A stretch of 64,000 nt of DNA from Thermomicrobiales bacterium (GCA_019637585.1 JAHBVL010000001.1:186001-250000); one strand, 5' to 3'. Positions 1 through 8,346 are shown, counted from the first letter of the stretch. Translations and numbers: made by a program. The notes: generated from the sequence alone by a model not told the origin.

Positions 1-436
1 CGAAGCGCCAGTCAATCTCGTCTACTCGCAGCGCAACCGGTCGGCCGCCATTCGCATTCCGACCTACTCGACCAGCGAGAAGAGCAAGCGGATCGAGTTC
101 CGCTGCCCGGATACGGCCGCGAATCCCTACCTGACATTCGCCGCGCTCCTGCTGGCCGGTCTCGACGGCGTCAAGAACAGGATCGATCCGGGCGCGCCCG
201 CTGATTTCGATCTGTACGAAGCGACTCCGGCTCAGCTGCGGCGAATCCGGAGCACACCACACTCGCTCGACGAAGCGCTGAACGCGCTCGAGCGCGACAA
301 TGCCTACCTGCTGGAGGGCGGCGTGTTCACCCCCGACCTGATCGAGTCGTGGATCAGCTGGAAGCGGTCCACCGAGATCGCGCCGGTGGCGTTGCGCCCC
401 ACGCCATACGAGTTCTATCTCTACTTCGACGTCTAG
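1..436 (+). CDS. Glutamine synthetase type I, C-terminal part (5' end outside window)
   Basis: The frame is open from base 2 to the TAG at 434-436, about 144 residues. The sequence matches the C-terminal third of type I glutamine synthetases: [10 protein letters not shown] corresponds to the ATP/glutamate-site arginine loop, [16 protein letters not shown] is the conserved substrate-pocket helix, and the protein ends in [10 protein letters not shown], the usual tail of GSI-alpha enzymes. The enzyme makes glutamine from glutamate, ammonia and ATP in the cytoplasm. A second, clearly diverged glutamine synthetase follows 130 bp downstream on the same strand, so this is a tandem paralogue arrangement. 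The N-terminal half, with most metal ligands, lies outside the window. Confidence 0.93.
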   Translation, partial: EAPVNLVYSQRNRSAAIRIPTYSTSEKSKRIEFRCPDTAANPYLTFAALLLAGLDGVKNRIDPGAPADFDLYEATPAQLRRIRSTPHSLDEALNALERDNAYLLEGGVFTPDLIESWISWKRSTEIAPVALRPTPYEFYLYFDV

Positions 437-460
437 ACGTCGCTTTCGCCGGGTTTTTGC

Positions 461-488
461 GAAGCTCGCCAGCAATCTGGCGAGCTTC
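461..488 (+). terminator. Perfect 12-bp hairpin between the two glutamine synthetase genes
   Basis: A 12-bp perfect stem (461-472 pairing with 477-488) with a CAAT loop lies 25 bp after the stop codon of the first glutamine synthetase. It is not followed by a good T-run, so it may be a weak terminator or an mRNA-stabilising hairpin rather than a classical intrinsic terminator. Confidence 0.55.
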
Positions 489-565
489 GTGTTGTACTGA
501 CGTATGAGAAAACGCCCAGATGTCCATCGGGGCACGTACGAACCACAGTGGATGGAGGTCTCCAT

Positions 566-1939
566 ATGACAAACGCCGTTTCCCGGGAAACCATTCTCGG
601 CCCAAGCCCGAGCAAGGAAGAGATTCTTGCCCGGGTCGAGAACGATGGTATCCAGTTCATCAATCTGCAGTTTTCCGACGTCATGGGAATGGTCAAGAGC
701 GTCACCATTCCGGCCGGTGTCTTCGAACATGTCATCGAGGGCGGCCAGTGGATCGACGGTTCATCGATCGCCGGGTTCACCCGCATCGCCGAATCGGACA
801 TGTTCCTCATTCCCGATCTTTCGACGTACGCCGTCATCCCGTGGGAGCTGGACACCTTTCCCACGGCGCGCGTCATCTGCTGGGTCTTCAATCCGAACGG
901 CGATTCCTTTCCCGGTGATCCCCGCGCCGTTCTCTACCGCCAGCTCGAGCGCCTCGCCGGTCATGGCTATCTCTACAAAACCGGTCCCGAGCTCGAATTC
1001 TTCCTCTTCGAGCGCAATGGCGACGCCATCGCCCCGCTGCCCCACGACCGTGGCAGCTACTTCGATTTCTCCACTGACCCCGCCTCGGTCATCCGCAAGG
1101 AAATGGTGCTCGCCCTCGAAAAGATGGGCATGGACGTCGAAGCCAGTCACCACGAAGTCGCTCCGGGCCAGCATGAAATCGACTTCGAGTATGGCGACGC
1201 GCTGGCCACCGCCGACCGCGCCGTCACGTTCAAATACGTCCTCAAAGCCATCGCCCAGCTGAACGGTCTCCACGCGACCTTCATGCCCAAACCACTCGAA
1301 GGCATCAACGGATCCGGGATGCACGTCCATCAGAGCTTCACCGGGATCGCCGACGGCAAGAATGCGTTCGTCGATACCAGCGATCCCTATGGTCTTTCCG
1401 CCATCGCCAAGCAATTCATTGCCGGGCAGCTCTACCATGCTCGCGGGCTCTCCGCAGTGATGGCTCCGCTCGTGAATTCCTATCGCCGTCTCGTTCCCGG
1501 TTACGAGGCGCCGGTGTACGTTTCCTGGGCTCGCACCAACCGCTCCGCGCTGCTCCGCGTTCCCTCGATCCGCGGCGGACACACGGCCGCCACCCGGCTC
1601 GAGCTCCGCTGTCCTGACCCCTCCTGCAACCCCTACCTCGCTTTCGCGGCGATGCTCGCCTGCGGTCTCGATGGCATCGAGCGCGATCTGCCCCTTCCCG
1701 AGCCGGTCGAGGAGAACCTTTACCATTTCACCGACGACGATCTTCGCCGCCGCAATATCCCCACCCTCCCCGCCACACTCGGTGAGGCTGTTGAGGAAAT
1801 GGAAAAGGACGACGTCGTCCGCGAGGCCCTCGGCGACCACGTCTTCGAGCGCCTTATCGAAGCCCAGAGCTCCGAATGGAACGCCTTCCGCCTCCACGTC
1901 TCCCAATGGGAACGCGACCGGTATTTGGAGGTGTATTAG
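566..1939 (+). CDS. glnA: Type I glutamine synthetase (second copy)
   Basis: Glutamate-ammonia ligase of about 457 residues, the normal GSI length. Visible signatures are the N-terminal beta-grasp domain with DVMGMVKSVTIP, the metal-binding GPELEFFLF, the catalytic NGSGMHVHQS, and the C-terminal RCPDPSCNPYLAFAA. The region equivalent to the adenylylation loop reads NLYHFTDDD, so regulation by adenylylation cannot be assumed. The ATG at 566 is preferred over an upstream GTG at 548 because GGAGG at 554-558 lies 7 bp before the ATG. The gene sits behind another glutamine synthetase and is followed by an intrinsic terminator. A damaged copy of its last ~140 bp is found at 7032-7172. Confidence 0.95.
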   Translation: MTNAVSRETILGPSPSKEEILARVENDGIQFINLQFSDVMGMVKSVTIPAGVFEHVIEGGQWIDGSSIAGFTRIAESDMFLIPDLSTYAVIPWELDTFPTARVICWVFNPNGDSFPGDPRAVLYRQLERLAGHGYLYKTGPELEFFLFERNGDAIAPLPHDRGSYFDFSTDPASVIRKEMVLALEKMGMDVEASHHEVAPGQHEIDFEYGDALATADRAVTFKYVLKAIAQLNGLHATFMPKPLEGINGSGMHVHQSFTGIADGKNAFVDTSDPYGLSAIAKQFIAGQLYHARGLSAVMAPLVNSYRRLVPGYEAPVYVSWARTNRSALLRVPSIRGGHTAATRLELRCPDPSCNPYLAFAAMLACGLDGIERDLPLPEPVEENLYHFTDDDLRRRNIPTLPATLGEAVEEMEKDDVVREALGDHVFERLIEAQSSEWNAFRLHVSQWERDRYLEVY

Positions 1940-1964
1940 GCCCCGAGCCTGCGTTGCAATTCAC

Positions 1965-2000
1965 CACACCGGGGGTAGTTCGCCTCCGGTGTGTTTTCTT
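1965..2000 (+). terminator. Intrinsic terminator after the second glutamine synthetase
   Basis: CACACCGG at 1965-1972 pairs with CCGGTGTG at 1986-1993 and is followed directly by TTTTCTTT. It lies 26 bp after the glutamine synthetase stop codon and marks the end of that transcript. Confidence 0.8.
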
Positions 2001-2102
2001 TGTCAGAGAAGCGTCGATCTTGCTTACGACACGTAGCAACGTCCTCGGCGACGTGAGCGGTGGGGCAAGAACGCGCTCGCCATCGGTGATGCCGATGGCC
2101 GT

Positions 2103-2435
2103 TCAACCAACAGCGGAGCGGGGCTGTTTGTCTCGTCGCCCCTCAACCTGCAAGGTCGCGCGAAGCCGTTCACGTCGGGCGGCGGTCCGAATAGGAATGA
2201 TGTGCAAGGGGAGCCCTTCTTCGATTTGAAGCGTCAGAACACGATCAATGAAGCAATCGACAACCTCATCCGGATCGTCCACGTCCACAATCGCCGTTAC
2301 GAAGACGGCCTCCTGGTTCTCCTCGGCATCCACCACAAACGTCGTCTCTGGGTAGGACTTCCGAATAGCCTCGGTTAGCTCCGCGATGGCGGCTGCCATC
2401 TGCGGGTCCAGGGGAATGGTCGATGCCGTGGTCAT
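2103..2435 (-). CDS. Conserved hypothetical protein paired with a HEPN protein
   Basis: A 110-residue acidic protein beginning MTTASTIPLDPQMAAAI. It has a central beta-rich stretch (TTFVVDAEENQEAVFVTAIV) followed by an acidic segment and a basic tail (RTAARRERLRATLQVEGRR). No named domain is recognised. Its start overlaps the stop of the upstream HEPN gene by 4 bp (ATGA), so the two are translationally coupled and likely act together. HEPN genes are often coupled to a partner or antitoxin, but this protein lacks the GSxxxGxxxxxD motif of MNT nucleotidyltransferase partners. A partner or antitoxin role is inference from position only. Confidence 0.7.
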   Translation of the reverse strand: MTTASTIPLDPQMAAAIAELTEAIRKSYPETTFVVDAEENQEAVFVTAIVDVDDPDEVVDCFIDRVLTLQIEEGLPLHIIPIRTAARRERLRATLQVEGRRDKQPRSAVG

Positions 2436-2833
2436 AATCTGTTGCCTCCAACCTGGCGAACGGTCGAGACGAAGTCGCGTGCCCGACGAAGTGCCCGAGC
2501 TGCCTGAATTTCCGAAACGAAGTCGGCGGCGTAGTCCCCTGTTTGACGAAGCAAAAAGAGTCTCTCAAAGGTATCGCGCAAGTTCGACGGGTATTGCTTA
2601 CGCCGGTTGATTAGCTCACCCACAAACAGCGCCTGCACAGTGTCATGCCCCCAGCGGGAGCCAGATGGTCGGATACCAGCTCGCAGGAGACCGGCCACCG
2701 ATGCCTGATAGCAAGCATAGTACGCCCGATTTGCACAGTTTTGATAGCGCCGGTTTGCAAACTCGCTTTCGGCGCCGGAAAGGCATTCTTCGGCCTTCAG
2801 CAGATAAAGCTCGCTGTCACCTCGTTCGCTCAT
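2432..2833 (-). CDS. HEPN-domain protein with a substituted catalytic histidine
   Basis: A 133-residue, mostly alpha-helical protein of the HEPN (UPF0332-like) family. The family signature NRAYYACYQASVAGLL is plain at about residues 36-51. HEPN ribonuclease toxins use an R-x4-6-H motif; here the position of the histidine in R-AYYACY-H carries glutamine, so nuclease activity may be lost. The ATG at 2833 (MSERGDSELYLLKAEECL) is preferred because the longer reading adds residues unlike the family. The gene is coupled by ATGA overlap to a small acidic protein. It could be an inactive or regulatory HEPN protein, or a toxin using another residue. Confidence 0.8.
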   Translation of the reverse strand: MSERGDSELYLLKAEECLSGAESEFANRRYQNCANRAYYACYQASVAGLLRAGIRPSGSRWGHDTVQALFVGELINRRKQYPSNLRDTFERLFLLRQTGDYAADFVSEIQAARALRRARDFVSTVRQVGGNRL

Positions 2834-3119
2834 GGCCGGATGATATCCCGGGGGGCAAGAGACTGCATTCAGTGTTGTCCAATCATCAATGACACACATC
2901 ACCATTGCATCAGAAACTCACTCCTTGACGAACGATCCTCCCGCTGTCATGCTCGAAGCAGACTGTCATTCCGCGCAGAGCGACGCATGTTCACCGTCGT
3001 TGAGCCCATCACGTTCTGGCTCGCCCTCGCCGTCAACGCAATCGGAATGGTCCGGCCAGGATTGGTTCAACTGAACAATGTCTTGTTGACGCGCGAGTGA
3101 GCCACGGGCAGGACCGGTG

Positions 3120-5489
3120 ATGAACCAGCGTCCCGAGAGCACCACCAATCAGCAACTCTCCTCGCCGTTGCGAACGATCCCGACCCGTCCCTCTCGGCCC
3201 TGGGCGCGGATCCCTTCCCCGGTCACGTCGCTCGTCGGCCGCGATGCCGACATCGAAACGATTCTGTCCCTGCTTCGTGATCCAGAGGTCCGGCACATCA
3301 CCCTGTCTGGTCCGGGCGGTGTGGGCAAAACGCGTCTGGCGATCGAGGCGGCCAAGGCGTCCCCCGGCCACTTTGCCGATGGCGTGGCGTTTGTCTCGCT
3401 GGCGGTGATTCATGCCGAGAACCACTTCAGCCGGACTGTCGCCGCCGCTCTGGGGCTGATCGAGCGTCCCGGCGAGGATCCCGCTGAAGCCGTCGAACAT
3501 CTGCTGGCACAGAAGCGCTTCCTCCTCGTTCTCGACAACTTCGAGCACCTGATCGGCGCCGCCTCACAGGTGACCAGGTGGCTGCAGGCATGCCAGTCTC
3601 TGACCGTTCTCGTGACCAGCCGGGCGTCATTGCGTTCGACCGGCGAACACCTCATAACCCTTGCACCGCTGGCAACGACCAGTGCTGGTCATCCGCTCGA
3701 TCGGCCCGGAGCGTCGCCGGCGCCCGCGGTTCGGCTCTTCGTCGACCGGGCCGCGTCAGTCGCGCCCGGTTTTCGCTTGACGGACACCAACCACGATGCC
3801 GTCACGGCAATCTGCACCAGGCTGGATGGTCTGCCGCTGGCCATCGAGCTGGCGGCCGCCCGTATGCAGCATCTTTCGCCCCAGGCGCTGCTCGACCGGC
3901 TCGATCGTCGGTTGCCCCTTCTGACCGGGGGTCCCGCGGACCAGCCTCCGCGATTGCAGACACTGCAGAATGCGATCGGTTGGAGTTATGACCTGCTCAC
4001 CCCGGTCGAGCAGGACCACCTCCGCAAAATCGGCGTCTTCGTTGGCGGATTCACACTGGAAGCCGCGGAGGCACTCTGCAACAACGGCAGCGAATTGCTC
4101 GACATCATCGGCGCCCTCGTCAGCAAGAGCCTGATCTGGCGGGATCAAACGTCCGAACAGGATTGTCGCTACCAGATGCTCGAAACGGTGCGGGAGTTCG
4201 CGCTGGATCGCCTGGAAGAATCGGGCGAGCTGGTTTCGCTGCGCACCGCTCACGCCATGTACTTCGTGCAACTGGCCGAGCAGGCGGACGAAGCCATCTG
4301 GGGCGGCCCGAATCACGTCTACTGGCTCGATCGACTGGAAGCGGAGTTGCCCAATCTCCGGGCGGGGTTGTCCTGGCTGGAAACGACCGGCGACGACACC
4401 GGGTTGATTCGGCTGGCGGCTGCGCTCGGCGGACTCTGGCGCTTTCGCAGCCACCGCATCGAAGGTCGCGAATGGCTTACCAAAGCGCTGGCGCTTGGCG
4501 GTCATGCCGCTCCCGCCGCTCGCGCCACCGCCCTCGTCAAAGTCACCACCATCGACTGGGACCTCAGCGGCTCTCCTCGCACCGACTATCTGCTCGAAGC
4601 GATTCAGATCCGCCGAACGCTCGGCGACGATCGCGGCGTCGGGCGCGCTTTCCTGAATCTCTCGACCATTGCCGCGTCCTGCGGAGACGTCGATGCCTCG
4701 GCTCGCCTGGCAGCCGAGGCACGAACCCACTCGGAGCGCGCCGGCGATCTCACCGGTCTGGCACGTGTCCAGCTCGATGCCGGCAGATCGGCCGTGACGA
4801 GAGGAAATCCCTGCGAGGCCCGTGAGCGACTCCAGGAGTCACTCGCACTCTACCGGCAGGATGGCTTTCAGTTTGGCATGTCCAATGTCCTGGTGACATT
4901 GGGAAACCTTGAGTTCGATCTTGGAAACAATGCCGCCGCCACGGACCATTTTCGGGAGTGTCTGGAGCTTTGGCCCACAACCCAAAGCAAAGAGTGCCTC
5001 GTCGATTGCCTGGTCGGGACCGCCTGCCTGGCATGGCGCTACCGCCGGGCAAAAGACGCCGCGATGCTCCTCGGTGCTGCGAAGTCGCTGTCGGCGCAGC
5101 TCGGCTATGTCATGCCGCCTGCCCAGACCGAGCGCGTGAATCAGGCGATCGGCGAGTGCCCGTCACTGCAGAGCATGGAAGACTTCGCCACCTCGCTCAG
5201 CGACGGGGCATCGTGGCCACTGGACCAGATGCGTGCCGTCGCCAGCCAGCTCCTCGCTGAGATGAGCCTTGCTTCTGCCGGAGCACGGAAGAGGCCCAAT
5301 GGGCTGACGTCCCGCGAACTGGACGTCGTCCAGTTGCTGGCGAAGGGCAAATCGAACCGTGAGATTGCCCAGACCCTCTTCGTCAGCCAGAACACCGTCA
5401 TCAGCCATGTGCGTCATGTGATGGCCAAAATCGAGCTCGACTCACGCGCCGCTGTCGCCGCATGGGCCGTCCGCAACGGACTGGATTGA
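3120..5489 (+). CDS. LuxR-family transcriptional regulator with NB-ARC-type ATPase and TPR-like repeats
   Basis: A protein of about 789 residues with three parts. An NTPase domain carries Walker A GPGGVGKT at about residue 65 and Walker B FLLVLDNFEHL near residue 140. Next comes a long helical region with repeats typical of TPR arrays. A C-terminal LuxR/GerE helix-turn-helix follows, with LTSRELDVVQLLAKGKSNREIA and VSQNTVISHVRHVMAKI in the last ~65 residues. This matches large ATP-dependent STAND regulators (MalT/AfsR-like). It probably activates transcription on ligand or partner sensing; its targets are unknown. The gene stands alone between the HEPN pair and the sulfite-oxidase-like gene. 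A GTG at 3117 directly before the ATG is an alternative start. Confidence 0.9.
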   Translation: MNQRPESTTNQQLSSPLRTIPTRPSRPWARIPSPVTSLVGRDADIETILSLLRDPEVRHITLSGPGGVGKTRLAIEAAKASPGHFADGVAFVSLAVIHAENHFSRTVAAALGLIERPGEDPAEAVEHLLAQKRFLLVLDNFEHLIGAASQVTRWLQACQSLTVLVTSRASLRSTGEHLITLAPLATTSAGHPLDRPGASPAPAVRLFVDRAASVAPGFRLTDTNHDAVTAICTRLDGLPLAIELAAARMQHLSPQALLDRLDRRLPLLTGGPADQPPRLQTLQNAIGWSYDLLTPVEQDHLRKIGVFVGGFTLEAAEALCNNGSELLDIIGALVSKSLIWRDQTSEQDCRYQMLETVREFALDRLEESGELVSLRTAHAMYFVQLAEQADEAIWGGPNHVYWLDRLEAELPNLRAGLSWLETTGDDTGLIRLAAALGGLWRFRSHRIEGREWLTKALALGGHAAPAARATALVKVTTIDWDLSGSPRTDYLLEAIQIRRTLGDDRGVGRAFLNLSTIAASCGDVDASARLAAEARTHSERAGDLTGLARVQLDAGRSAVTRGNPCEARERLQESLALYRQDGFQFGMSNVLVTLGNLEFDLGNNAAATDHFRECLELWPTTQSKECLVDCLVGTACLAWRYRRAKDAAMLLGAAKSLSAQLGYVMPPAQTERVNQAIGECPSLQSMEDFATSLSDGASWPLDQMRAVASQLLAEMSLASAGARKRPNGLTSRELDVVQLLAKGKSNREIAQTLFVSQNTVISHVRHVMAKIELDSRAAVAAWAVRNGLD

Positions 5490-5553
5490 CCCGCATCCGC
5501 CCCAAGGCGTTCTCCCAAATCAGCCTCCGGTAACGAGAGCCCGTTTCCGAGAA

Positions 5554-5571
5554 ATCACAAACCCTTGTGAT
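5554..5571. promoter_or_regulatory. Inverted repeat upstream of the sulfite-oxidase-like gene
   Basis: ATCACAA and TTGTGAT form a perfect 7-bp inverted repeat separated by ACCC, 163 bp before the start of the next gene and 65 bp after the regulator's stop codon. It could be an operator or a small transcript hairpin; no T-run follows. Confidence 0.35.
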
Positions 5572-5733
5572 GACGGCCGGTATCCCTGGTGGTCATCATC
5601 ATGGTGCTGCGCCGGAACACGAACGGCAGGAACGCTGCGAGCGTGGATCGATCCACGCGGTCAGGCGTTCATCACGTTCGGCAACTCGATCTGGTTCGGG
5701 TTGCTGCCGGGCGAAGTGGACGAGGAGTGCTCC

Positions 5734-6891
5734 ATGGCAACATCACTCATTTCCCGGCGACACCTGATGCACAGTGGCGGTGGCGCGATGGCCGGATACA
5801 GCGTGCTTCGCCTGGCCGGTTCGTCGCTCGCCTTCCAGAGCGACGCCGAAGTGATCCCCTGGCTCGATCAGCCAGAGGAGAATCCGGTGCCTGAGGCGAT
5901 TGTCAACCAGATCGTCTGGGAAGAGCTGGACTCCTGGATCACGCCAAATGAGGAGTTCTTCATCATCAAGCATTTCAACGCGCCCGAGCTGAACGAAGCC
6001 GACTGGCAACTCCAGATCACCGGGCTCGTGGACAATCCACTCTCCCTGACATTGGCCCATCTTCGAGCCCGGGAGCAGGAGGAGCGCACGGTCACACTCG
6101 AATGCTCCGGCAACTCCGCCTTTCCCTTTAACAAGGGGCTCGTCAGCAATGCCGCCTGGACCGGGGTCTCGCTGGCCAGTCTCCTCGAGGAAGCGGGCAT
6201 CCAGGAGCATGGCCGGGAGGTCGTTTTCTGGGGAGCCGATGCGGGTGAGCAGGTGTGGCGAGAAGCGACGATCACCGAACAGTTCGCCCGCAGCATGTCG
6301 GTCTCCGACGCCATGGCGCCGGAAAATCTGATCGCGACCGAAATGAACGGAGAACAACTCCCCCACATGCACGGTTTTCCCGCCCGACTGATAGCCCCGG
6401 GATGGTATGGCGTGGCCAATGTCAAATGGCTGACCAAAATCGAGGTCCGCGACAGTCGCTATCAGGGCAACTTCATGGCCAGAGACTATGTCACGATCCG
6501 CGAGGAAGCAGTCGGCGGCGAGTCTGTCTGGACCTTCACGTCGGTCGGACGGGGCCGTCTCAAATCAGCGCCGGCCAGAGTCACCCGGACAGGCGATCGC
6601 TACTCGATCATGGGCGCGGCCTGGGGAGCGCAAGTCGGCGGCGTCGATGTCCGTATCGACGATGGCGCATGGCAACCTGCGACGCTTACCGAAGGCGACG
6701 GCTCAGGTTTCACCTGGACATTCTGGACCATGGATTGGGACGCACCCGCTGCCGGGGAGCACACCGTAACCTCCCGGGCGATCGACGCCGATGGCGCGAT
6801 CCAGCCGGCAGCCGACGATCCATACCTCACGGCCAGGACAACCTACTGGGAAAACAACGGCCAGATCACGCGACAAATTCTCATTTCGTGA
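5734..6891 (+). CDS. Tat-exported sulfite-oxidase-family molybdopterin oxidoreductase
   Basis: A 385-residue protein with the two-domain plan of sulfite oxidases. A molybdopterin-binding domain contains LECSGNSAFPF, whose cysteine should ligate molybdenum, and HMHGFPARLIAPGWYG. A C-terminal Mo-co dimerisation (immunoglobulin-like) domain starts near residue 270. The N-terminus has SRRHLMHSGGGAMAG, a twin-arginine export signal consistent with a folded cofactor enzyme outside the membrane. ATG 5734 is chosen because GAGGAG precedes it by 6 bp; the longer ORF from 5701 has no such site. The substrate (sulfite or another S/N-oxide) cannot be read from sequence. A paralogue with membrane helices lies at 28717-30435. 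Confidence 0.88.
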   Translation: MATSLISRRHLMHSGGGAMAGYSVLRLAGSSLAFQSDAEVIPWLDQPEENPVPEAIVNQIVWEELDSWITPNEEFFIIKHFNAPELNEADWQLQITGLVDNPLSLTLAHLRAREQEERTVTLECSGNSAFPFNKGLVSNAAWTGVSLASLLEEAGIQEHGREVVFWGADAGEQVWREATITEQFARSMSVSDAMAPENLIATEMNGEQLPHMHGFPARLIAPGWYGVANVKWLTKIEVRDSRYQGNFMARDYVTIREEAVGGESVWTFTSVGRGRLKSAPARVTRTGDRYSIMGAAWGAQVGGVDVRIDDGAWQPATLTEGDGSGFTWTFWTMDWDAPAAGEHTVTSRAIDADGAIQPAADDPYLTARTTYWENNGQITRQILIS

Positions 6892-6892
6892 C

Positions 6893-6920
6893 GCTGCGCC
6901 ACATTTGCGGCGCAGCGGCT
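6893..6920 (+). terminator. Intrinsic terminator after the sulfite-oxidase-like gene
   Basis: GCTGCGCC and GGCGCAGC form an 8-bp stem with an 8-nt loop immediately after the TGA stop, followed by GGCTCTTTT. Confidence 0.75.
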
Positions 6921-6935
6921 CTTTTCCCTCCGAGC

Positions 6936-6954
6936 GGGACCCCTTGTGGGTCCC
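6936..6954 (+). repeat. GGGACCC-type hairpin
   Basis: GGGACCC and GGGTCCC form a 7-bp perfect hairpin with loop CTTGT, 16 bp after the preceding terminator. A closely similar word with an extra base pair (GGGCACC...GGTGCCC, again with TGTGGGT on the 3' side) occurs twice in the 93-bp repeats at 23065-23285, so this is probably a dispersed element. Confidence 0.45.
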
Positions 6955-6976
6955 GTTTCTCGTCAGCTACGACGCC

Positions 6977-7007
6977 GCAGGGATGGTCAACGCCGTGTCC
7001 GGTAGCC
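6977..7007 (+). repeat. 31-bp direct repeat, left copy, bordering the restriction-modification island
   Basis: This 31-bp word, beginning GCAGGGATGGTCAACGCCGT, matches 12560-12590 at 29 of 31 positions in the same orientation. The flanks of the two copies do not match. The copies enclose the 5.5-kb island with the restriction-modification and ParB/methylase genes, and each lies next to a gene remnant. It may be an attachment site or target duplication, or simply a dispersed repeat used for recombination. Confidence 0.6.
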
Positions 7008-7031
7008 GCTAGGTGCGCCGCCCCGACCGTT

Positions 7032-7172
7032 GCCGCCACACTCGATGGGGCCGTTGAGGAAATGGAAAAGGTCGACGTTGTCCGCAAGGTCCTCGGCGAC
7101 CACGTCTTCGAGTGCCTCATCGAAGCCCAGCGCTCCGAGTGGGAACGCGACCGGTACTTGGAGGCATATTAG
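7032..7172 (+). pseudogene. Glutamine synthetase C-terminal remnant
   Basis: About 140 bp closely match the last 170 bp of the glutamine synthetase at 566-1939, read in the same frame: ATLDGAVEEMEKVDVVRKV, then LGDHVFECLIEAQRSEWERD, ending in a TAG stop. The only size difference is a 30-nt in-frame deletion (NAFRLHVSQW missing) between the near-identical sequences TCCGAATGG and TCCCAATGG of the parent, as expected from recombination at microhomology. There is no upstream domain and no start region, so it is not a functional gene. It abuts the left copy of the 31-bp repeat. Confidence 0.85.
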
Positions 7173-7221
7173 TTGCCGGCGTAAGGCCGCTGCGCGTCGA
7201 TTCTCGAAGCAGAAGAGCCTT

Positions 7222-8082
7222 CTAGCTACTGCCACCACGTTCGTTGTAGACCTGTACCCACTCGTCAACCAGTTGGGGAAGTACCTCCACAACCTCCCGA
7301 CCGAAGATGACCTCATCGACGTAGCCCATGTGCAGCATGTCGATCATCCGACAGAGGTAGGATCGACCATCTTGCCACCATGTCCTGTAGCCATCCACGA
7401 ACAAGCAATGGAATGGACTAATTCCTTGGTCAGCCACCAACTGATCTATCTCAACGCCATCAAGCATCGTTGAATAGATGCCGTCAGGGATTTTGCTTCC
7501 GAAGGTGGTGGTGTAGTAGTATTCCTTGACCTCCCATAACGCTATCGGGTTAACCACCCCAGGGAACGCTCCATCAAATCTGCGAGCGAAGGTTCTGAGT
7601 GGCGCGCCGTTCAAGGTGAATGTCGTAAGGTTCCTGGGATCATAGTTGCACGGCAAGTCGCCAATTCGACTCTCAACGATTGCGTTGACGATGGCCGTCA
7701 GGAAGGCAATGTCTTTTTTCTCCCCCTTTTGCTTGTTCATTGGCGGGATGAGCGTCGGATGGAGTTCATCACGATGCTGCTCATAGGTTGCCTTAGCAGT
7801 CAACGCGTCCATGAAGAGGTGTTGGACGGTATCATTCAGGATTTCAGCCCGAAACTGGAAATACTCTACGAGCAACGCGCCGAGTGGTGTTATCTCGCCG
7901 CCAGGCGTGACGATATGGCTGTCTGACAGGCCCAAGCTCACCAACCCTCGCCGGATGTCGTCAATTGTGTGAATCTTTATTGTCTTGGCGCCCCGAACTG
8001 TGTACCCCAGTTTTTCGCTCAGGGAGCGAACGTTTGCCCAAAAGTACCCCGGTTGGCGAAGAAACTGTTGATTCGCTTTCAA
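7222..8082 (-). CDS. Putative type II restriction endonuclease (PD-(D/E)XK)
   Basis: A 286-residue protein whose central part contains RRFDGAFPGVVNPIALWEVKEYYYTTTFGSK. The Asp, followed 14 residues later by Glu-Val-Lys, is the active-site layout of PD-(D/E)XK nucleases. It lies on the opposite strand to a D12-class adenine methylase, with an XRE controller between them, the classic organisation of a type II restriction-modification system. No exact family or recognition site can be named. The start is a TTG at 8082 with GGAG about 10 bp upstream; the N-terminal ~40 residues overlap out of frame with the 3' end of the controller gene. GC content is visibly lower than in neighbouring housekeeping genes, which fits horizontal acquisition. 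Confidence 0.75.
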   Translation of the reverse strand: MKANQQFLRQPGYFWANVRSLSEKLGYTVRGAKTIKIHTIDDIRRGLVSLGLSDSHIVTPGGEITPLGALLVEYFQFRAEILNDTVQHLFMDALTAKATYEQHRDELHPTLIPPMNKQKGEKKDIAFLTAIVNAIVESRIGDLPCNYDPRNLTTFTLNGAPLRTFARRFDGAFPGVVNPIALWEVKEYYYTTTFGSKIPDGIYSTMLDGVEIDQLVADQGISPFHCLFVDGYRTWWQDGRSYLCRMIDMLHMGYVDEVIFGREVVEVLPQLVDEWVQVYNERGGSS

Positions 8083-8320
8083 TTTGCTTCATCTCCGACG
8101 ACGTGATTACGTCACAGATGTCGATACCGAGCGCGGAGCACACGATGACCAGTTCGCCAACAGTCAGACGTCGTTCTCCAGATTCGAACTTACTGACGAA
8201 GGATTGCGGTTGCCCCAAATCAGCAGCGAGGTCTGACTGGCGCATACCCTTCTTCCGCCGCGCATCTCGAAGCACGGCGCAAATATGGTTATCCACACGG
8301 TTCTGGCGAGATATCGACAT
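7961..8320 (-). CDS. XRE-family HTH protein, probable restriction-modification controller
   Basis: A protein of about 119 residues. Residues 5-70 form a canonical XRE/Cro helix-turn-helix domain (VLRDARRKKGMRQSDLAADL, then QSFVSKFESGERRLTVGEL). The remainder looks unstructured and overlaps the first 122 bp of the nuclease gene in another frame. C-proteins of type II systems delay nuclease expression until the methylase is made; gene order here (controller directly before the nuclease, methylase divergent) fits that role. The ATG at 8320 starts MSISRQNRV. An inverted repeat lies 27 bp upstream, between controller and methylase. The overlap could also mean an ancestral HTH-nuclease fusion split by a frameshift. 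Confidence 0.8.
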   Translation of the reverse strand: MSISRQNRVDNHICAVLRDARRKKGMRQSDLAADLGQPQSFVSKFESGERRLTVGELVIVCSALGIDICDVITSSEMKQIESESTVSSPTGVLLGKRSLPERKTGVHSSGRQDNKDSHN

Positions 8321-8346
8321 GCGAGGATAGTAGGGTGATTTGAGAA

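Noticed and set aside
761-1906. 381-codon minus-strand ORF opposite the glutamine synthetase
   Set aside because: It is a high-GC antisense shadow: its residues mirror the third-position GC bias of glnA, with Gly/Glu/Val-rich sequence and no domain.
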